Of a stretch of DNA of 22,575 bases, positions 7,169-14,934 are shown one piece after another. The stretch spans positions 1-22,575 of the forward strand of contig DBNP01000029.1 in assembly GCA_002299795.1 (NCBI GenBank), written 5' to 3'. Position 1 is the stretch's first letter. Each line of letters begins with the position of its first letter. The position numbers were made by a program, and so were the translations under genes. Source of the stretch: Candidatus Saccharibacteria bacterium UBA669 (GTDB lineage Bacteria > Patescibacteriota > Saccharimonadia > Saccharimonadales > Saccharimonadaceae). The notes beneath the pieces are model-generated. The model saw only the letters and a program-made list of their open reading frames with translations. It was not told the origin of the DNA and did not search any database.

Positions 7169-7468
7169 ATGGATAATTCTGACATGAAACCGAGTTGCAT
7201 ACGCGCCGCTGCCGACATCCTTGGCAGTAAATGGACGGCGTTGATTATTCGTGAGCTCAGTAGTGGCCCCCAGCGATTCTGCGCTATCGAGCGCGCTGTT
7301 GACGATATCAACCCGCGAACACTTACCCAGCGTCTCGAAATGCTTCAACATCACGATATTATCACGCAATTCGATAACAGCTATGAACTCACCGATAAAG
7401 GGCGTGCTCTGCTGCCAATTCTTAAGGACATGGCCACTTGGAGTGCGCATTACCCACCCACCACTTGA
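7169..7468 (+). CDS. HxlR family transcriptional regulator
   Basis: This 99-aa winged-helix DNA-binding protein of the HxlR family shows AADILGSKWTALIIREL, then RTLTQRLEMLQHHDII and a wing ending YELTDKGRALLPIL. The conserved N-terminal cysteine is present as C10 in KPSC, and a second lies at C38. In YodB and HypR this N-terminal cysteine senses quinones, aldehydes or disulfide stress. The start at 7169 was chosen over an earlier in-frame codon at 7112 because homology begins there and the earlier start would put the protein inside the operator. Neighbouring flavin reductase and operator symmetry point to an autoregulated redox switch. Confidence 0.9.
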   Translation: MDNSDMKPSCIRAAADILGSKWTALIIRELSSGPQRFCAIERAVDDINPRTLTQRLEMLQHHDIITQFDNSYELTDKGRALLPILKDMATWSAHYPPTT

Positions 7469-7477
7469 CCACACAAT

Positions 7478-7501
7478 AAATCCGGCCCTGTGGCCGGATT
7501 T
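7478..7501. terminator. Bidirectional terminator between hxlR-type gene and mscL
   Basis: AAATCCGGCC (7478-7487) pairs with GGCCGGATTT (7492-7501) around a 4-nt loop, a perfect 10-bp stem. T-rich flanks on both strands allow it to serve the two convergent genes. Confidence 0.8.
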
Positions 7502-7532
7502 GATTCTAGTAGTGGTGATCGAATACCTAATC

Positions 7533-7877
7533 TTATTTTTTGTCAGCACGATCAAGCTTGAGCATATGCACAATCGCATACACGACAAACGCCACAGCAA
7601 GCAAGCTGATGAGCGAGCTTACAAATGCACCCCAAGTGAACGTACCGACACGGTCGCCGATTTTAACCGTAAATTCAGCCGCTTTCAGCCCATCTTGTGA
7701 GCCAATCATCAGCTGCACGATCGGGTCAATGAACGCACCGACGAGCTGCTTCACCGTATCGCCGGCCGCAGTACCAATTGCCAAACCAACGGCAAGACCA
7801 ACCACGCCCTGCTCACGGATGAAGCTCATAAATCCTGCGCTATGACTTTTTGTACCTGTAACACCTTTTGCTGCCAT
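7533..7877 (-). CDS. mscL: Large-conductance mechanosensitive channel MscL
   Basis: This 114-aa protein forms a homopentameric pore that opens under membrane tension to release solutes during hypo-osmotic shock. The N-terminal amphipathic segment and first membrane helix are clear (GFMSFIREQGVVGLAVGLAIGT), with the family-typical continuation into DPIVQLMIG. A short periplasmic loop is followed by TM2 (WGAFVSSLISLLAVAFVVYAIV) and a charged C-terminal tail (KLDRADKK). The length is slightly below the E. coli protein because the C-terminal helix is short. A GAGGAG ribosome site precedes the ATG, with TATAAC/TATACT elements further upstream. Confidence 0.95.
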   Translation of the reverse strand: MAAKGVTGTKSHSAGFMSFIREQGVVGLAVGLAIGTAAGDTVKQLVGAFIDPIVQLMIGSQDGLKAAEFTVKIGDRVGTFTWGAFVSSLISLLAVAFVVYAIVHMLKLDRADKK

Positions 7878-7900
7878 ACTGTCTCCTCTGTTAAATAAAC

Positions 7901-7917
7901 GTTATAGTGGCAGTATA
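7901..7917 (-). promoter_or_regulatory. Promoter region of mscL
   Basis: Two possible -10 hexamers on the minus strand, TATAAC (7901-7906) and TATACT (7912-7917), lie between the argS stop and mscL. Either would give a leader of roughly 20-30 nt that includes the GAGGAG site. Which one is used cannot be told. Confidence 0.4.
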
Positions 7918-9594
7918 CTACATTTTTTGGGGTGCTGCGATGCCAAGGATACCAAGCCCGTCACTCAGTACCTGCGCGTAGCGTGCAACCAGCCCCACTC
8001 GCTCTGCTTCGCGCTCATCATCAATCACTCGGTTGTGCTCGTAGAAGCGATTAAACTCCTGCGCAAGCTCGTACAAATACGTGCAAATATGGTGCGGGGC
8101 CAGCTCCTGCATTGCTCGCTCAATCACTTCGGGATACTCTCCGATTTTGCGCAGCAGCGCGCGCTCATCGGTTGTATAGTGTACGTCGGGCTCAGCCTGA
8201 TTGGCAGTCGACTTTGCCAGAATACTACAGGCCCTGGCATGCGCATACTGAATATAGGGGCCACTATTGCCCGCCAAACTCACCGTATCATCAATATCAA
8301 AGGCTATGTCGCCCCCCAGCCGATACCGTGCGAACACATATTTTATTGCTCCGAGCGTCACCGTCTCGATCAGCGATTCATCCTTCACTAGCTCGCGCAC
8401 CTTCTCGCGCACCACTTCCACTACGTCGACCGCGCGCGATACATTACCGAGTCGTGAACTCATTTTTTTCCCATCACCAAAACGCACCGTTCCGTTCGTC
8501 AGATGCGTCATAGTGCCCGCCAGTTCCGGGCGAAACAGCTCCGCAGCCGTAAAGATAACCCTCATATACTCTTTCTGGTCATTACCCGTAATCAGAACAC
8601 GGTGATCAAAGTTGTACTGCTCCTTCTCGAGCCATATCACTCCGATATCCTTCGTCTCATAGGTAGGAAGCCCCTTGCTTGTCACGAATACCCGCGTATG
8701 CAGGTGCTTGGTCTCATCCCCAACAAACACGACGGCACCGTCGCTTTCCTGCAAATTGCCAGCTGCAAGCTGCTCGCGCACCACGGCGAGCCCCACTGGT
8801 GCAGTTTCGCTCTCAGCATATTGATGCATTTGATCAACCTGAATCAGCCGATAAAACGCATTGAAATAATCATAACTCCAGCCCCGTGTCGTCCAATACA
8901 GCTGAGCAAGTGGCGATTCGTGATCATTCTCAGCATGGAACGCGTAGATCGCTTTGTTGAGCTCGTCAATCTCCTGCTTGGCCGTTTCATCTGCCTCATA
9001 CTGCCCGGCCCCACGCACATAGCATCCGCTTATCCAGCGCGCGCGGGCAAAAGCATCGTCATCAAGCGACTGCAGTGCCTCGGGCTTAACACCACCAAGC
9101 GTAGCCACCATTCCCCATAGGCATTTCGCCACATGAAGTCCGACGTCGCCCCCAAAGCTAGTGCGGCGCACTGTAGCACCACTCCGTTCGAGTAAGCGCG
9201 CCAATACATCACCTGCCAATGTCTGGTATAGGTGTCCGGTATGCAGTTCCTTGAACGCATTGGGGCAGCTATACTCCATGACATAGGTTTGCTCCCGACG
9301 GCTCGTAGCTGGTTCTCGCGTGGCGAGGCGCTGTAGTTCCGCATCGCTGAGGGCGATATTCAAAAAGCCAGGGCCAGCGATCGTCACGTCCGCCAATGAT
9401 GCGCTACTAGACAGCTTGTCTCGTAGCTGCTCCGCAATCTCTCGGGGCGGCTTGCCAAGCTTACCAGCTAGCTGCATGGCGACGCTCGTAGCATAATCAC
9501 CAAATTGCGGGTCTGGACGCTCCAACTTAACAGAGACCTGTAGGTCATACAGCTCTGTAATAATCAGTTCAATCTGCTGCGCAAGTTGCTCCAT
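7918..9594 (-). CDS. argS: Arginyl-tRNA synthetase
   Basis: This class I synthetase (558 aa) charges tRNA-Arg with arginine using ATP. It has an N-terminal tRNA-binding Add-type domain (about 1-90), the HIGH-equivalent H118-T-G-H121 after CPNAFKEL, and the KMSKS-equivalent K377-M-S-S-R381. The C-terminal anticodon-binding DALR-type helical domain covers about 430-558 (YIQYAHARACSIL onward). The length is in the family range. The ATG at 9594 has TATACT ending 8 nt upstream and only a poorly placed AGGGG in between, so a leaderless or very short-leader mRNA is likely. Confidence 0.96.
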   Translation of the reverse strand: MEQLAQQIELIITELYDLQVSVKLERPDPQFGDYATSVAMQLAGKLGKPPREIAEQLRDKLSSSASLADVTIAGPGFLNIALSDAELQRLATREPATSRREQTYVMEYSCPNAFKELHTGHLYQTLAGDVLARLLERSGATVRRTSFGGDVGLHVAKCLWGMVATLGGVKPEALQSLDDDAFARARWISGCYVRGAGQYEADETAKQEIDELNKAIYAFHAENDHESPLAQLYWTTRGWSYDYFNAFYRLIQVDQMHQYAESETAPVGLAVVREQLAAGNLQESDGAVVFVGDETKHLHTRVFVTSKGLPTYETKDIGVIWLEKEQYNFDHRVLITGNDQKEYMRVIFTAAELFRPELAGTMTHLTNGTVRFGDGKKMSSRLGNVSRAVDVVEVVREKVRELVKDESLIETVTLGAIKYVFARYRLGGDIAFDIDDTVSLAGNSGPYIQYAHARACSILAKSTANQAEPDVHYTTDERALLRKIGEYPEVIERAMQELAPHHICTYLYELAQEFNRFYEHNRVIDDEREAERVGLVARYAQVLSDGLGILGIAAPQKM

Positions 9595-9602
9595 ATACCC
9601 CT

Positions 9603-9608
9603 AGTATA
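9603..9608 (-). promoter_or_regulatory. -10 element of argS, leaderless type
   Basis: TATACT on the minus strand ends 8 nt before the argS ATG. The interval contains AGGGG only 3 nt from the ATG, too close for a normal Shine-Dalgarno. Confidence 0.5.
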
Positions 9609-9645
9609 CACGATTCACAGAGGTGCCGTGCGGGGGTTTACGTAA

Positions 9646-10473
9646 CTACCATCGGCTAGTATCAGGGACTGCCTCTTTTGCATCTTCTACCTCTTGAACC
9701 TCTGGTGGCAAAGCGCCCTCTTGCCGCATCCCATGCCTAGTCATCGCTTGCTGGAACTGTCGTAGCTGCTGCTGGCGCAGCTTGGTATTACCGGCGACGC
9801 GCTCACCCTCAGGGGTGGCAATATCATTACAGCGCTCAACCAAACCGGCGACGTCACCCGACTTATCTATACCGAGTTGCTCAAGTTGCCCCAGCACCTC
9901 GATCGCCCTGGCAACCTCTTGAGCTACAAAAATCTGTTTGATACGCTTAGGGTCTGCAGGCATGTCACCATTCGAGCAATAGACATGCAAATTACCATCC
10001 TGGGCATACCCCGCACTGATAAGAGCATCCAGTAGTCTGGTGGAGCTCGGTGCGACATAATAGCGCCCCAAGTGATCAACATAGGTAATCGTGCCGTTGT
10101 TTGTATTGAACGTGCCCACTTTGCCTACACGCTCTCGTTCGACAGATGAGTTAAAGCTGTGCTCGATACCATAGGTTATCGTATCAGGATCAGGAATCTC
10201 CCCTCGAAATACGCCACAGTCATCAATACGCACGCCAGCTATTGCCGCAAACTCCGGTGGCAGCTCAACGCTGCCAAGATTCTTTTCGATTGCAACTTTA
10301 GCACAATCTACCATTTGAGAACTCACCTCACCAAGAGGCATGGCAGCGATCTCTGCCTTGACTAGTTCAGCGCCCCGCGGCCTTTCGTTATTTTGAACTG
10401 TCGCTTCGTTGTTACCCCAGTCTCCAGGAGGTGTATCCCGCTGATGATCGTCGTATACCTCTATGTCTGCCAT
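9646..10473 (-). CDS. Unknown soluble 275-aa protein
   Basis: I do not recognise a family. There is no signal peptide or membrane segment. Residues 1-40 are polar and low in complexity (many Asp, Asn, Arg, Pro). A central region (about 90-200) looks globular with strand-like stretches, including GTITYVDHLGRYYVAP and LHVYCSNGDMPADPKRIKQIFVAQE. The C-terminal part is Gln/Arg/Glu-rich, with QQQLRQFQQAM, and probably helical. A GTGGAG ribosome site is 5 nt before the ATG, and several TATA-like hexamers lie just upstream. It follows the 48-aa gene by 62 bases on the same strand and could be cotranscribed with it. Confidence 0.8.
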   Translation of the reverse strand: MADIEVYDDHQRDTPPGDWGNNEATVQNNERPRGAELVKAEIAAMPLGEVSSQMVDCAKVAIEKNLGSVELPPEFAAIAGVRIDDCGVFRGEIPDPDTITYGIEHSFNSSVERERVGKVGTFNTNNGTITYVDHLGRYYVAPSSTRLLDALISAGYAQDGNLHVYCSNGDMPADPKRIKQIFVAQEVARAIEVLGQLEQLGIDKSGDVAGLVERCNDIATPEGERVAGNTKLRQQQLRQFQQAMTRHGMRQEGALPPEVQEVEDAKEAVPDTSRW

Positions 10474-10535
10474 ATGCGCTCCACTTTATAGTTATGCTTA
10501 TAATTGTATACCAGTGGACCGAGTGTTAAAAGCGG

Positions 10536-10682
10536 CTATTCGTCGTCAGACAAAAATTCAGCCTGGTTGTATACCGATACGGGTGTTGCACCACGTACGT
10601 GTTCGAGCACATACTGCAGCGCGCTTGCGTCATCCAGGCTAAATTCGTCAACTAATTCAGGTGTTTGTGTTTCTTCTGCCAT
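10536..10682 (-). CDS. 48-aa highly acidic microprotein
   Basis: A short ORF with its own full promoter encodes a 48-residue protein beginning MAEETQTPELV and ending EFLSDDE. About 13 of the 48 residues are Asp or Glu, there is no lysine and only one arginine, so it is strongly acidic. The middle (SLDDASALQYVLEHVRG) could form an amphipathic helix. No family is recognised. Support for a real gene is the promoter with an exact 17-nt spacer whose -10 ends 6 nt before the ATG, the natural-looking composition, and placement in a compact same-strand run between pyrG and the 275-aa gene. A partner-binding or regulatory protein is only a guess. Confidence 0.7.
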   Translation of the reverse strand: MAEETQTPELVDEFSLDDASALQYVLEHVRGATPVSVYNQAEFLSDDE

Positions 10683-10688
10683 ATCTTC

Positions 10689-10717
10689 ATATTAGCATAA
10701 AAGCTATGAAAAGTCAA
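10689..10717 (-). promoter_or_regulatory. Complete promoter of the 48-aa gene, leaderless type
   Basis: The -35 TTGACT (10712-10717) and -10 TAATAT (10689-10694) on the minus strand have a 17-nt spacer ending in TGC. The -10 ends 6 nt before the ATG. The -35 begins right after the pyrG stop codon. Its spacer closely resembles that of the promoter at 17134-17162. Confidence 0.75.
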
Positions 10718-10718
10718 T

Positions 10719-12317
10719 CTAGCGACCAGCGGCTCGGATCAGTCCAGTAAATAGCGGATGTGGTCGTGTTGGTCGACTACGAAACTCGGGGTGGGCCTGC
10801 GTCGCAACAAAATAGTCACAGGTCGGAGCTTCTACATATTCCACTAGTTTGCCATCAGGTGACGTGCCGGTGATGCTAAGTCCACCGCGCTCGATAGCGT
10901 CACGATACTTCTGGTTAACTTCGTAGCGGTGCCGGTGACGCTCGGTAATATCTTGGCTGCCATATAGTGCGTACGCACGTGAATCAATTGCAAGGTGTGC
11001 TGGGTAATTACCGAGCCGCAGCGTCCCGCCCGTGCTCTCCTTGCCCTGCTGTCCGTCCATAATATACACCACGTCATCTGGCGTTTCGGCATCAAATTCT
11101 GTACTATTGGCCTGCTCGAGACCAGCGCGGCGCGCTGCCGCGATCACCGCCACCTGAAGCCCTAGGCAAATGCCAAGATAGGGCTTGTTGTGCTCAAGCG
11201 CATAGGCGGCGGCAGCAGTTTTGCCACTCGCACCGCGCGTACCAAATCCACCAGGAACAAGCAGCCCGTCGACAGCAGCAAAGTCATCTTCCGAGGCAGT
11301 TTCGGCGTTAATCCACTGAACCTTCAGATCGGTGTCCTCACGCCATGCCGCTGCTTTAAGCGCTTCAAGCACACTAATGTAGGTATCCTCGTTGTCGAGG
11401 TACTTAGCAACAATCCCGATTGTCGCATGCTTTGCCTTGGGTGCCTGCTGGCGCGCCACAAGGTCAGTCCAGCGGCTTAGGTCTGGTTTGTGCTGATTGC
11501 CGGTAAACGCATCGAGTATCGGCATCAAACTACTACCGGCGATTTTTTCAGGTATGCGAAATACACTATCGACATTCGGCATCATCAGCACCGCACTTTC
11601 ATCAACACCGCCAAACATGGCAATTTTACCTGCGATTGATTCGGGGGCGGGCTCGTCAGTCCGCACAATCACGACATCGGGCACAATACCAAACCCACGC
11701 AGGTCATTTAGTGCGTTCTGGGCGGGCTTACTCTTGAACTCCTTGCTTGTGCCGATGTAGGGCACATACACCACGTGAACGTACAGTGCATTTTCGCGGC
11801 CAATCCGACGGCCAAACTCACGAATTGCCTCAACAAAGCTGAGCCCTTCGTAGTCACCTACTGTGCCGCCGATTTCTACGAAATGTACGTCACTGCCCTC
11901 GCTTGCTTCGCGGATCGCCTCCTGAATCGCACCAGTAAGATGCGGAACAAGCTGGATTGTTTTGCCGCCGAATTTACCGGCACGCTCATCAGCAATGAGA
12001 TCACGTAGTAACCGCCCACTCAGTGTCGCATTCTTTTGCGTTAGCTCAATATCGAGAAACCGCTCATAGTGACCCAGGTCGAGGTCGGTCTCGGCGCCGT
12101 CTTTGGTGACAAAGCACTCACCATGCTCGGCAGGATTAAGTAAACCCGCATCTACATTGAGATACGGGTCACATTTTTGAATTGAAACGGTGAGACCTTT
12201 GGCCTGCAATACAGCACCGATACTGGCCGCTGTGATTCCCTTACCTACCCCCGAGAGAACTCCCCCCGTTACGAAAATATATTTTGTCTGTTTGCCCATT
12301 GTTGATTGCTCTTCCAT
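10719..12317 (-). CDS. pyrG: CTP synthase
   Basis: CTP synthase (532 aa) converts UTP, ATP and glutamine to CTP, the last step of pyrimidine nucleotide synthesis. The N-terminal synthetase domain has the P-loop-like TGGVLSGVGKG, the CDPYLNVDAG and HGECFVTKDGAETDLDLGHYERF blocks, and the EIGGTVGDYE segment. The C-terminal class I glutamine amidotransferase domain has the nucleophile C384 in GICLGLQ and the catalytic H499/E501 pair in AHPEF. Two ATGs are possible, 12317 and 12299. I chose 12317 because TGC-TATAAT ends 8 nt before it; most homologues start nearer the second ATG. No ribosome binding site is visible for either. Confidence 0.97.
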   Translation of the reverse strand: MEEQSTMGKQTKYIFVTGGVLSGVGKGITAASIGAVLQAKGLTVSIQKCDPYLNVDAGLLNPAEHGECFVTKDGAETDLDLGHYERFLDIELTQKNATLSGRLLRDLIADERAGKFGGKTIQLVPHLTGAIQEAIREASEGSDVHFVEIGGTVGDYEGLSFVEAIREFGRRIGRENALYVHVVYVPYIGTSKEFKSKPAQNALNDLRGFGIVPDVVIVRTDEPAPESIAGKIAMFGGVDESAVLMMPNVDSVFRIPEKIAGSSLMPILDAFTGNQHKPDLSRWTDLVARQQAPKAKHATIGIVAKYLDNEDTYISVLEALKAAAWREDTDLKVQWINAETASEDDFAAVDGLLVPGGFGTRGASGKTAAAAYALEHNKPYLGICLGLQVAVIAAARRAGLEQANSTEFDAETPDDVVYIMDGQQGKESTGGTLRLGNYPAHLAIDSRAYALYGSQDITERHRHRYEVNQKYRDAIERGGLSITGTSPDGKLVEYVEAPTCDYFVATQAHPEFRSRPTRPHPLFTGLIRAAGR

Positions 12318-12325
12318 GGGGTTTC

Positions 12326-12334
12326 ATTATAGCA
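12326..12334 (-). promoter_or_regulatory. Extended -10 promoter of pyrG, leaderless type
   Basis: TGC-TATAAT on the minus strand ends 8 nt before ATG 12317. No clear -35 is seen. Confidence 0.6.
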
Positions 12335-12350
12335 CGGCCTATCACAGGCA

Positions 12351-12442
12351 CGCTACATCTAGCGTAGGTCGTTGTACATTCTACTCTAGCGGTGGATAAG
12401 AGTCCTCAAGACGGTGTACCTGCTACTGACGATCGGTACACC
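12351..12442. repeat. Two dyads in the pyrG / thioredoxin intergenic region
   Basis: The 191-base divergent gap holds a small hairpin, CGCTA/TAGCG (12351-12364), and an 8-bp perfect inverted repeat, GGTGTACC (12413-12420) and GGTACACC (12435-12442), with a 14-nt spacer. No ORF longer than about 11 codons and no U-tract is present. It may be an operator or a structured RNA; I see nothing decisive. Confidence 0.35.
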
Positions 12443-12493
12443 AAATCATCCTCATTATCCCGCGCTGGCTAGCAAAAATCAACTGCCATCAAC

Positions 12494-12502
12494 TGTTATA
12501 CT
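12494..12502 (+). promoter_or_regulatory. Extended -10 promoter of the thioredoxin-ccdA pair
   Basis: TGT-TATACT ends 6 nt before the ATG at 12509, giving a predicted leaderless transcript. No clear -35 is seen. Confidence 0.6.
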
Positions 12503-12508
12503 ATAGCC

Positions 12509-12970
12509 ATGAAGTCATTGTATGTCATAGGCATCGTCACAGCGATAATCGCCATAGGAGCAACTGTCGTCCTTCTGCAAGATAAGCCCGCGGGAGCTCC
12601 TCAAACAACGCCATTATCAACAAATGTCACTCCTTCATCAGATTCCGGCGTCGCAACAGCAACCGGTCGGTACGTAGAGTATTCCGAACGGGCAGTAAGC
12701 ACATCGGGCTACACCGAAACTATCCTATTTTTCCATGCGCCGTGGTGCCCTGAGTGTCGCGCATACGACACCGCGCTATCGGCGACACCACTCCCTACCG
12801 GCATACAAATTCTCAAAGTTGACTACGACAGCGCGGCAGCACTACGAAAGCAGTATGGCGTTGTCATACAGACAACGTTTGTCAAAATTACCAGCACAGG
12901 CGAAAAGATTTCCGTCTGGCCGGCATATGGTAAGGAAAAAACCCTTCAAGCAATTTTGGACAACACATAG
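12509..12970 (+). CDS. Membrane-anchored thioredoxin-like protein
   Basis: This 153-aa protein has an uncleaved-looking N-terminal membrane segment (about residues 3-23), a Ser/Thr/Pro linker to about residue 50, and a thioredoxin fold outside the membrane. The active site is C80-P-E-C83 in FFHAPWCPEC. The usual cis-proline after YGV is replaced by Thr (T122 in VIQTTFV), which in other thioredoxin-fold proteins changes substrate release and redox behaviour. The stop codon is followed immediately by the GTG start of a CcdA-like gene, so the membrane protein probably passes electrons to this thioredoxin. Likely roles are reducing or shuffling disulfides in secreted or surface proteins. Confidence 0.85.
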   Translation: MKSLYVIGIVTAIIAIGATVVLLQDKPAGAPQTTPLSTNVTPSSDSGVATATGRYVEYSERAVSTSGYTETILFFHAPWCPECRAYDTALSATPLPTGIQILKVDYDSAAALRKQYGVVIQTTFVKITSTGEKISVWPAYGKEKTLQAILDNT

Positions 12971-13687
12971 GTGGTACTCCTCTTTGCTGCACTACTGGCC
13001 GGGATGTTTTCTGCACTTTCACCCTGTGTCCTACCGCTCATCCCCATGATGCTTGGCACCCAAACTCAGGGTGACACTCGTCGTAGCTTGCGCGTTCTAG
13101 TAGGCCTGGGCCTGTCAGTAATTTTATTTAGTGTTCTTCTTAAGTCAACGACGCTACTCATCGACATACCTCATGATGTGTGGCAGTATTTTGGTGGTAC
13201 TATTCTTGGCCTATTTGGCGCATCACTTGTATGGCCGAGCGTCTGGGAACGCATCGTGCTAACTACTGGATTTGCAACGAAAGCGCAACAACTCATATCG
13301 CTCGCCTCTACCCGCAATGACACTGCAAAAGATTACCTGCTCGGCGCTAGTCTTGGTCCGCTCTTCAATGTCTGCAGCCCCACCTACGCACTAATTGTTG
13401 TCACTATCCTACCCGCCAAGCCTCTGTACGGCCTGCTCCTACTAGCAATCTATACCCTCGGCCTCACTGCCAGCTTATACGCGGTTGCAGTCGGCGGTAG
13501 CCGTGTCACACGGAAACTTGGTTGGACACTCGACCCACATGGGATATTCCGACGCATAATTGGTGCGACACTCCTCGCACTGGGTGTCGCCATCATACTC
13601 GGCTACGACAAGCTGGTGCAGACCGCTCTCGTATCAAGCGGGTTTTTTGACTGGCAGATCCTGGCCGAATCACTACTTGTCTCCTAG
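12971..13687 (+). CDS. ccdA: CcdA/DsbD-type thiol-disulfide electron carrier
   Basis: This 238-aa polytopic membrane protein has about six hydrophobic segments and belongs to the CcdA/DsbD transmembrane family, which carries reducing equivalents from cytosolic thioredoxin to the outside. The two redox cysteines are C19 in the LSPCVLPLIP motif and C135 in GPLFNVCSPTYAL, at the expected positions in the first and fourth segments. The GTG start at 12971 directly follows the stop codon of the thioredoxin gene, which suggests translational coupling. No cytochrome c biogenesis gene is nearby, so a role in general extracytoplasmic thiol homeostasis is more likely. It ends 2 bases from the converging NRAMP gene. 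Confidence 0.88.
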   Translation: MVLLFAALLAGMFSALSPCVLPLIPMMLGTQTQGDTRRSLRVLVGLGLSVILFSVLLKSTTLLIDIPHDVWQYFGGTILGLFGASLVWPSVWERIVLTTGFATKAQQLISLASTRNDTAKDYLLGASLGPLFNVCSPTYALIVVTILPAKPLYGLLLLAIYTLGLTASLYAVAVGGSRVTRKLGWTLDPHGIFRRIIGATLLALGVAIILGYDKLVQTALVSSGFFDWQILAESLLVS

Positions 13688-13689
13688 CA

Positions 13690-14898
13690 CTACACAAATG
13701 TCAGCCAAATCAGCACAAGATTCAGTGATGCAACGAGCGCCGTAATCACACTGAGCGTCACGGTCACCAGGCGAGAATTTGCCTGTCCTCCCATGACACT
13801 TCGCTTGGCCGAAACCATCGTGAGTGGCACAAGTGCAAATGGCACTCCAAAACTCAGCGCAACCTGCGAAACAATCAGTAGTAGTAGCGGATCAAAGCCG
13901 GCTACTAGTAGTAGCAGTGCAGGTATCATGGTGATCAGCCGTCGCATCCACAGTGATAAGGGCACGTTGACAAGGTCTTTCATGATCATACTTCCCGCCT
14001 GACTGCCGACTGCTGTGCTGGCTAGTCCCGATACCAGCAGCCCAACCGCAAACAACACTGCTACCAGCGGACCAAGTCGTTCACCGAGAGCGACAAAAAT
14101 ACTGCTAAACTCGTCCGCGCCAGTTTCACCCAGTACCGCTGCCGCGAGGAGTAGCATCGATATATTAACCGTACCAGCAATCGCCATCGCGAGACCTACA
14201 TCTATCTTTGTTGCGCGCAGATACTGGCGTAGCTCCTGTTGCTTCACCTTGCCGTGCCTATCACGCGCTAGTGCGGAGTGTAGGTACACAACATGTGGCA
14301 TAATCGTCGCGCCAATCATCGCCGTCGCTAGTAGTAGCGTCTCCTGCCCGTCAAATCGCGGCAATAACCCGGCAAGTGCGCCGCCAAGGTCTGGCGGATG
14401 TTGTATCAGTCCCGCAAAAAATCCTAGCGGAATAATGAGGAGTAGCGCGACAATGATGCGCTCAAAATACGGCTGACCCTTGTGGCTATAGATGTAGAGC
14501 AACGCCATCGACACCACACCAACGATAAGTCCACCAAGTGGCAGTGGCAGCCCAAACAAAAGGTTCAGCGCCACCGCCCCACCGACCACTTCGGCGATAT
14601 CAGTCGCAATCGCCACCAGCTCCGCCTGCGCCCAGTACATACGGCGCCCCCAGCGCGGCAGTCGCTCAGCCATCAGCTCTGGCAGCGACTTGCCAGTCAC
14701 TAGCCCTACCTTTGCACTGGTATACTGCGCGAGCGCAGCCATCAGATTGGCAGCTACCAGCACCCACAGTAGCAGGAAGCCATATTTCGCTCCTGCTCCA
14801 AAATTCGCCGCGAAGTTACCCGGGTCCACATAAGCCACTGCCGCAACAAAAGCTGGCCCTAGCAGCCGCGCAACTCGCCCGTGAAATTTCCCTTTCAT
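13690..14898 (-). CDS. NRAMP-family Mn2+/Fe2+ transporter
   Basis: This 402-aa proton-coupled divalent metal importer has about 10-11 membrane helices. Metal-site residues fit the NRAMP pattern: D25-P-G-N28 in TM1 (AYVDPGNFAAN) and A197-x-x-M200 with H202 in TM6 (GATIMPHVVYLHSAL). The TM6 methionine is the residue that favours Mn/Fe/Cd over alkaline-earth ions in studied members. A reading frame extending to 15147 exists, but ATG 14898 is preferred: membrane homology starts there, TACAAT ends 7 nt upstream, and the longer frame would run into the divergent gene. Manganese import would suit a Mn/Fe-type ribonucleotide reductase such as the R2 protein at 21440, though that link is inference. 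Confidence 0.93.
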   Translation of the reverse strand: MKGKFHGRVARLLGPAFVAAVAYVDPGNFAANFGAGAKYGFLLLWVLVAANLMAALAQYTSAKVGLVTGKSLPELMAERLPRWGRRMYWAQAELVAIATDIAEVVGGAVALNLLFGLPLPLGGLIVGVVSMALLYIYSHKGQPYFERIIVALLLIIPLGFFAGLIQHPPDLGGALAGLLPRFDGQETLLLATAMIGATIMPHVVYLHSALARDRHGKVKQQELRQYLRATKIDVGLAMAIAGTVNISMLLLAAAVLGETGADEFSSIFVALGERLGPLVAVLFAVGLLVSGLASTAVGSQAGSMIMKDLVNVPLSLWMRRLITMIPALLLLVAGFDPLLLLIVSQVALSFGVPFALVPLTMVSAKRSVMGGQANSRLVTVTLSVITALVASLNLVLIWLTFV

Positions 14899-14905
14899 TA
14901 TCTTT

Positions 14906-14911
14906 ATTGTA
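14906..14911 (-). promoter_or_regulatory. -10 element of the NRAMP gene, leaderless type
   Basis: TACAAT on the minus strand ends 7 nt before the ATG at 14898. No Shine-Dalgarno sequence is present. Confidence 0.5.
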
Positions 14912-14934
14912 CACCGTATTCTTATCTGATGGAA

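Noticed and set aside
8503..9120. Long plus-strand frame (205 aa) opposite argS
   Set aside because: It is an antisense shadow of a fully conserved argS and has no promoter or ribosome binding site.
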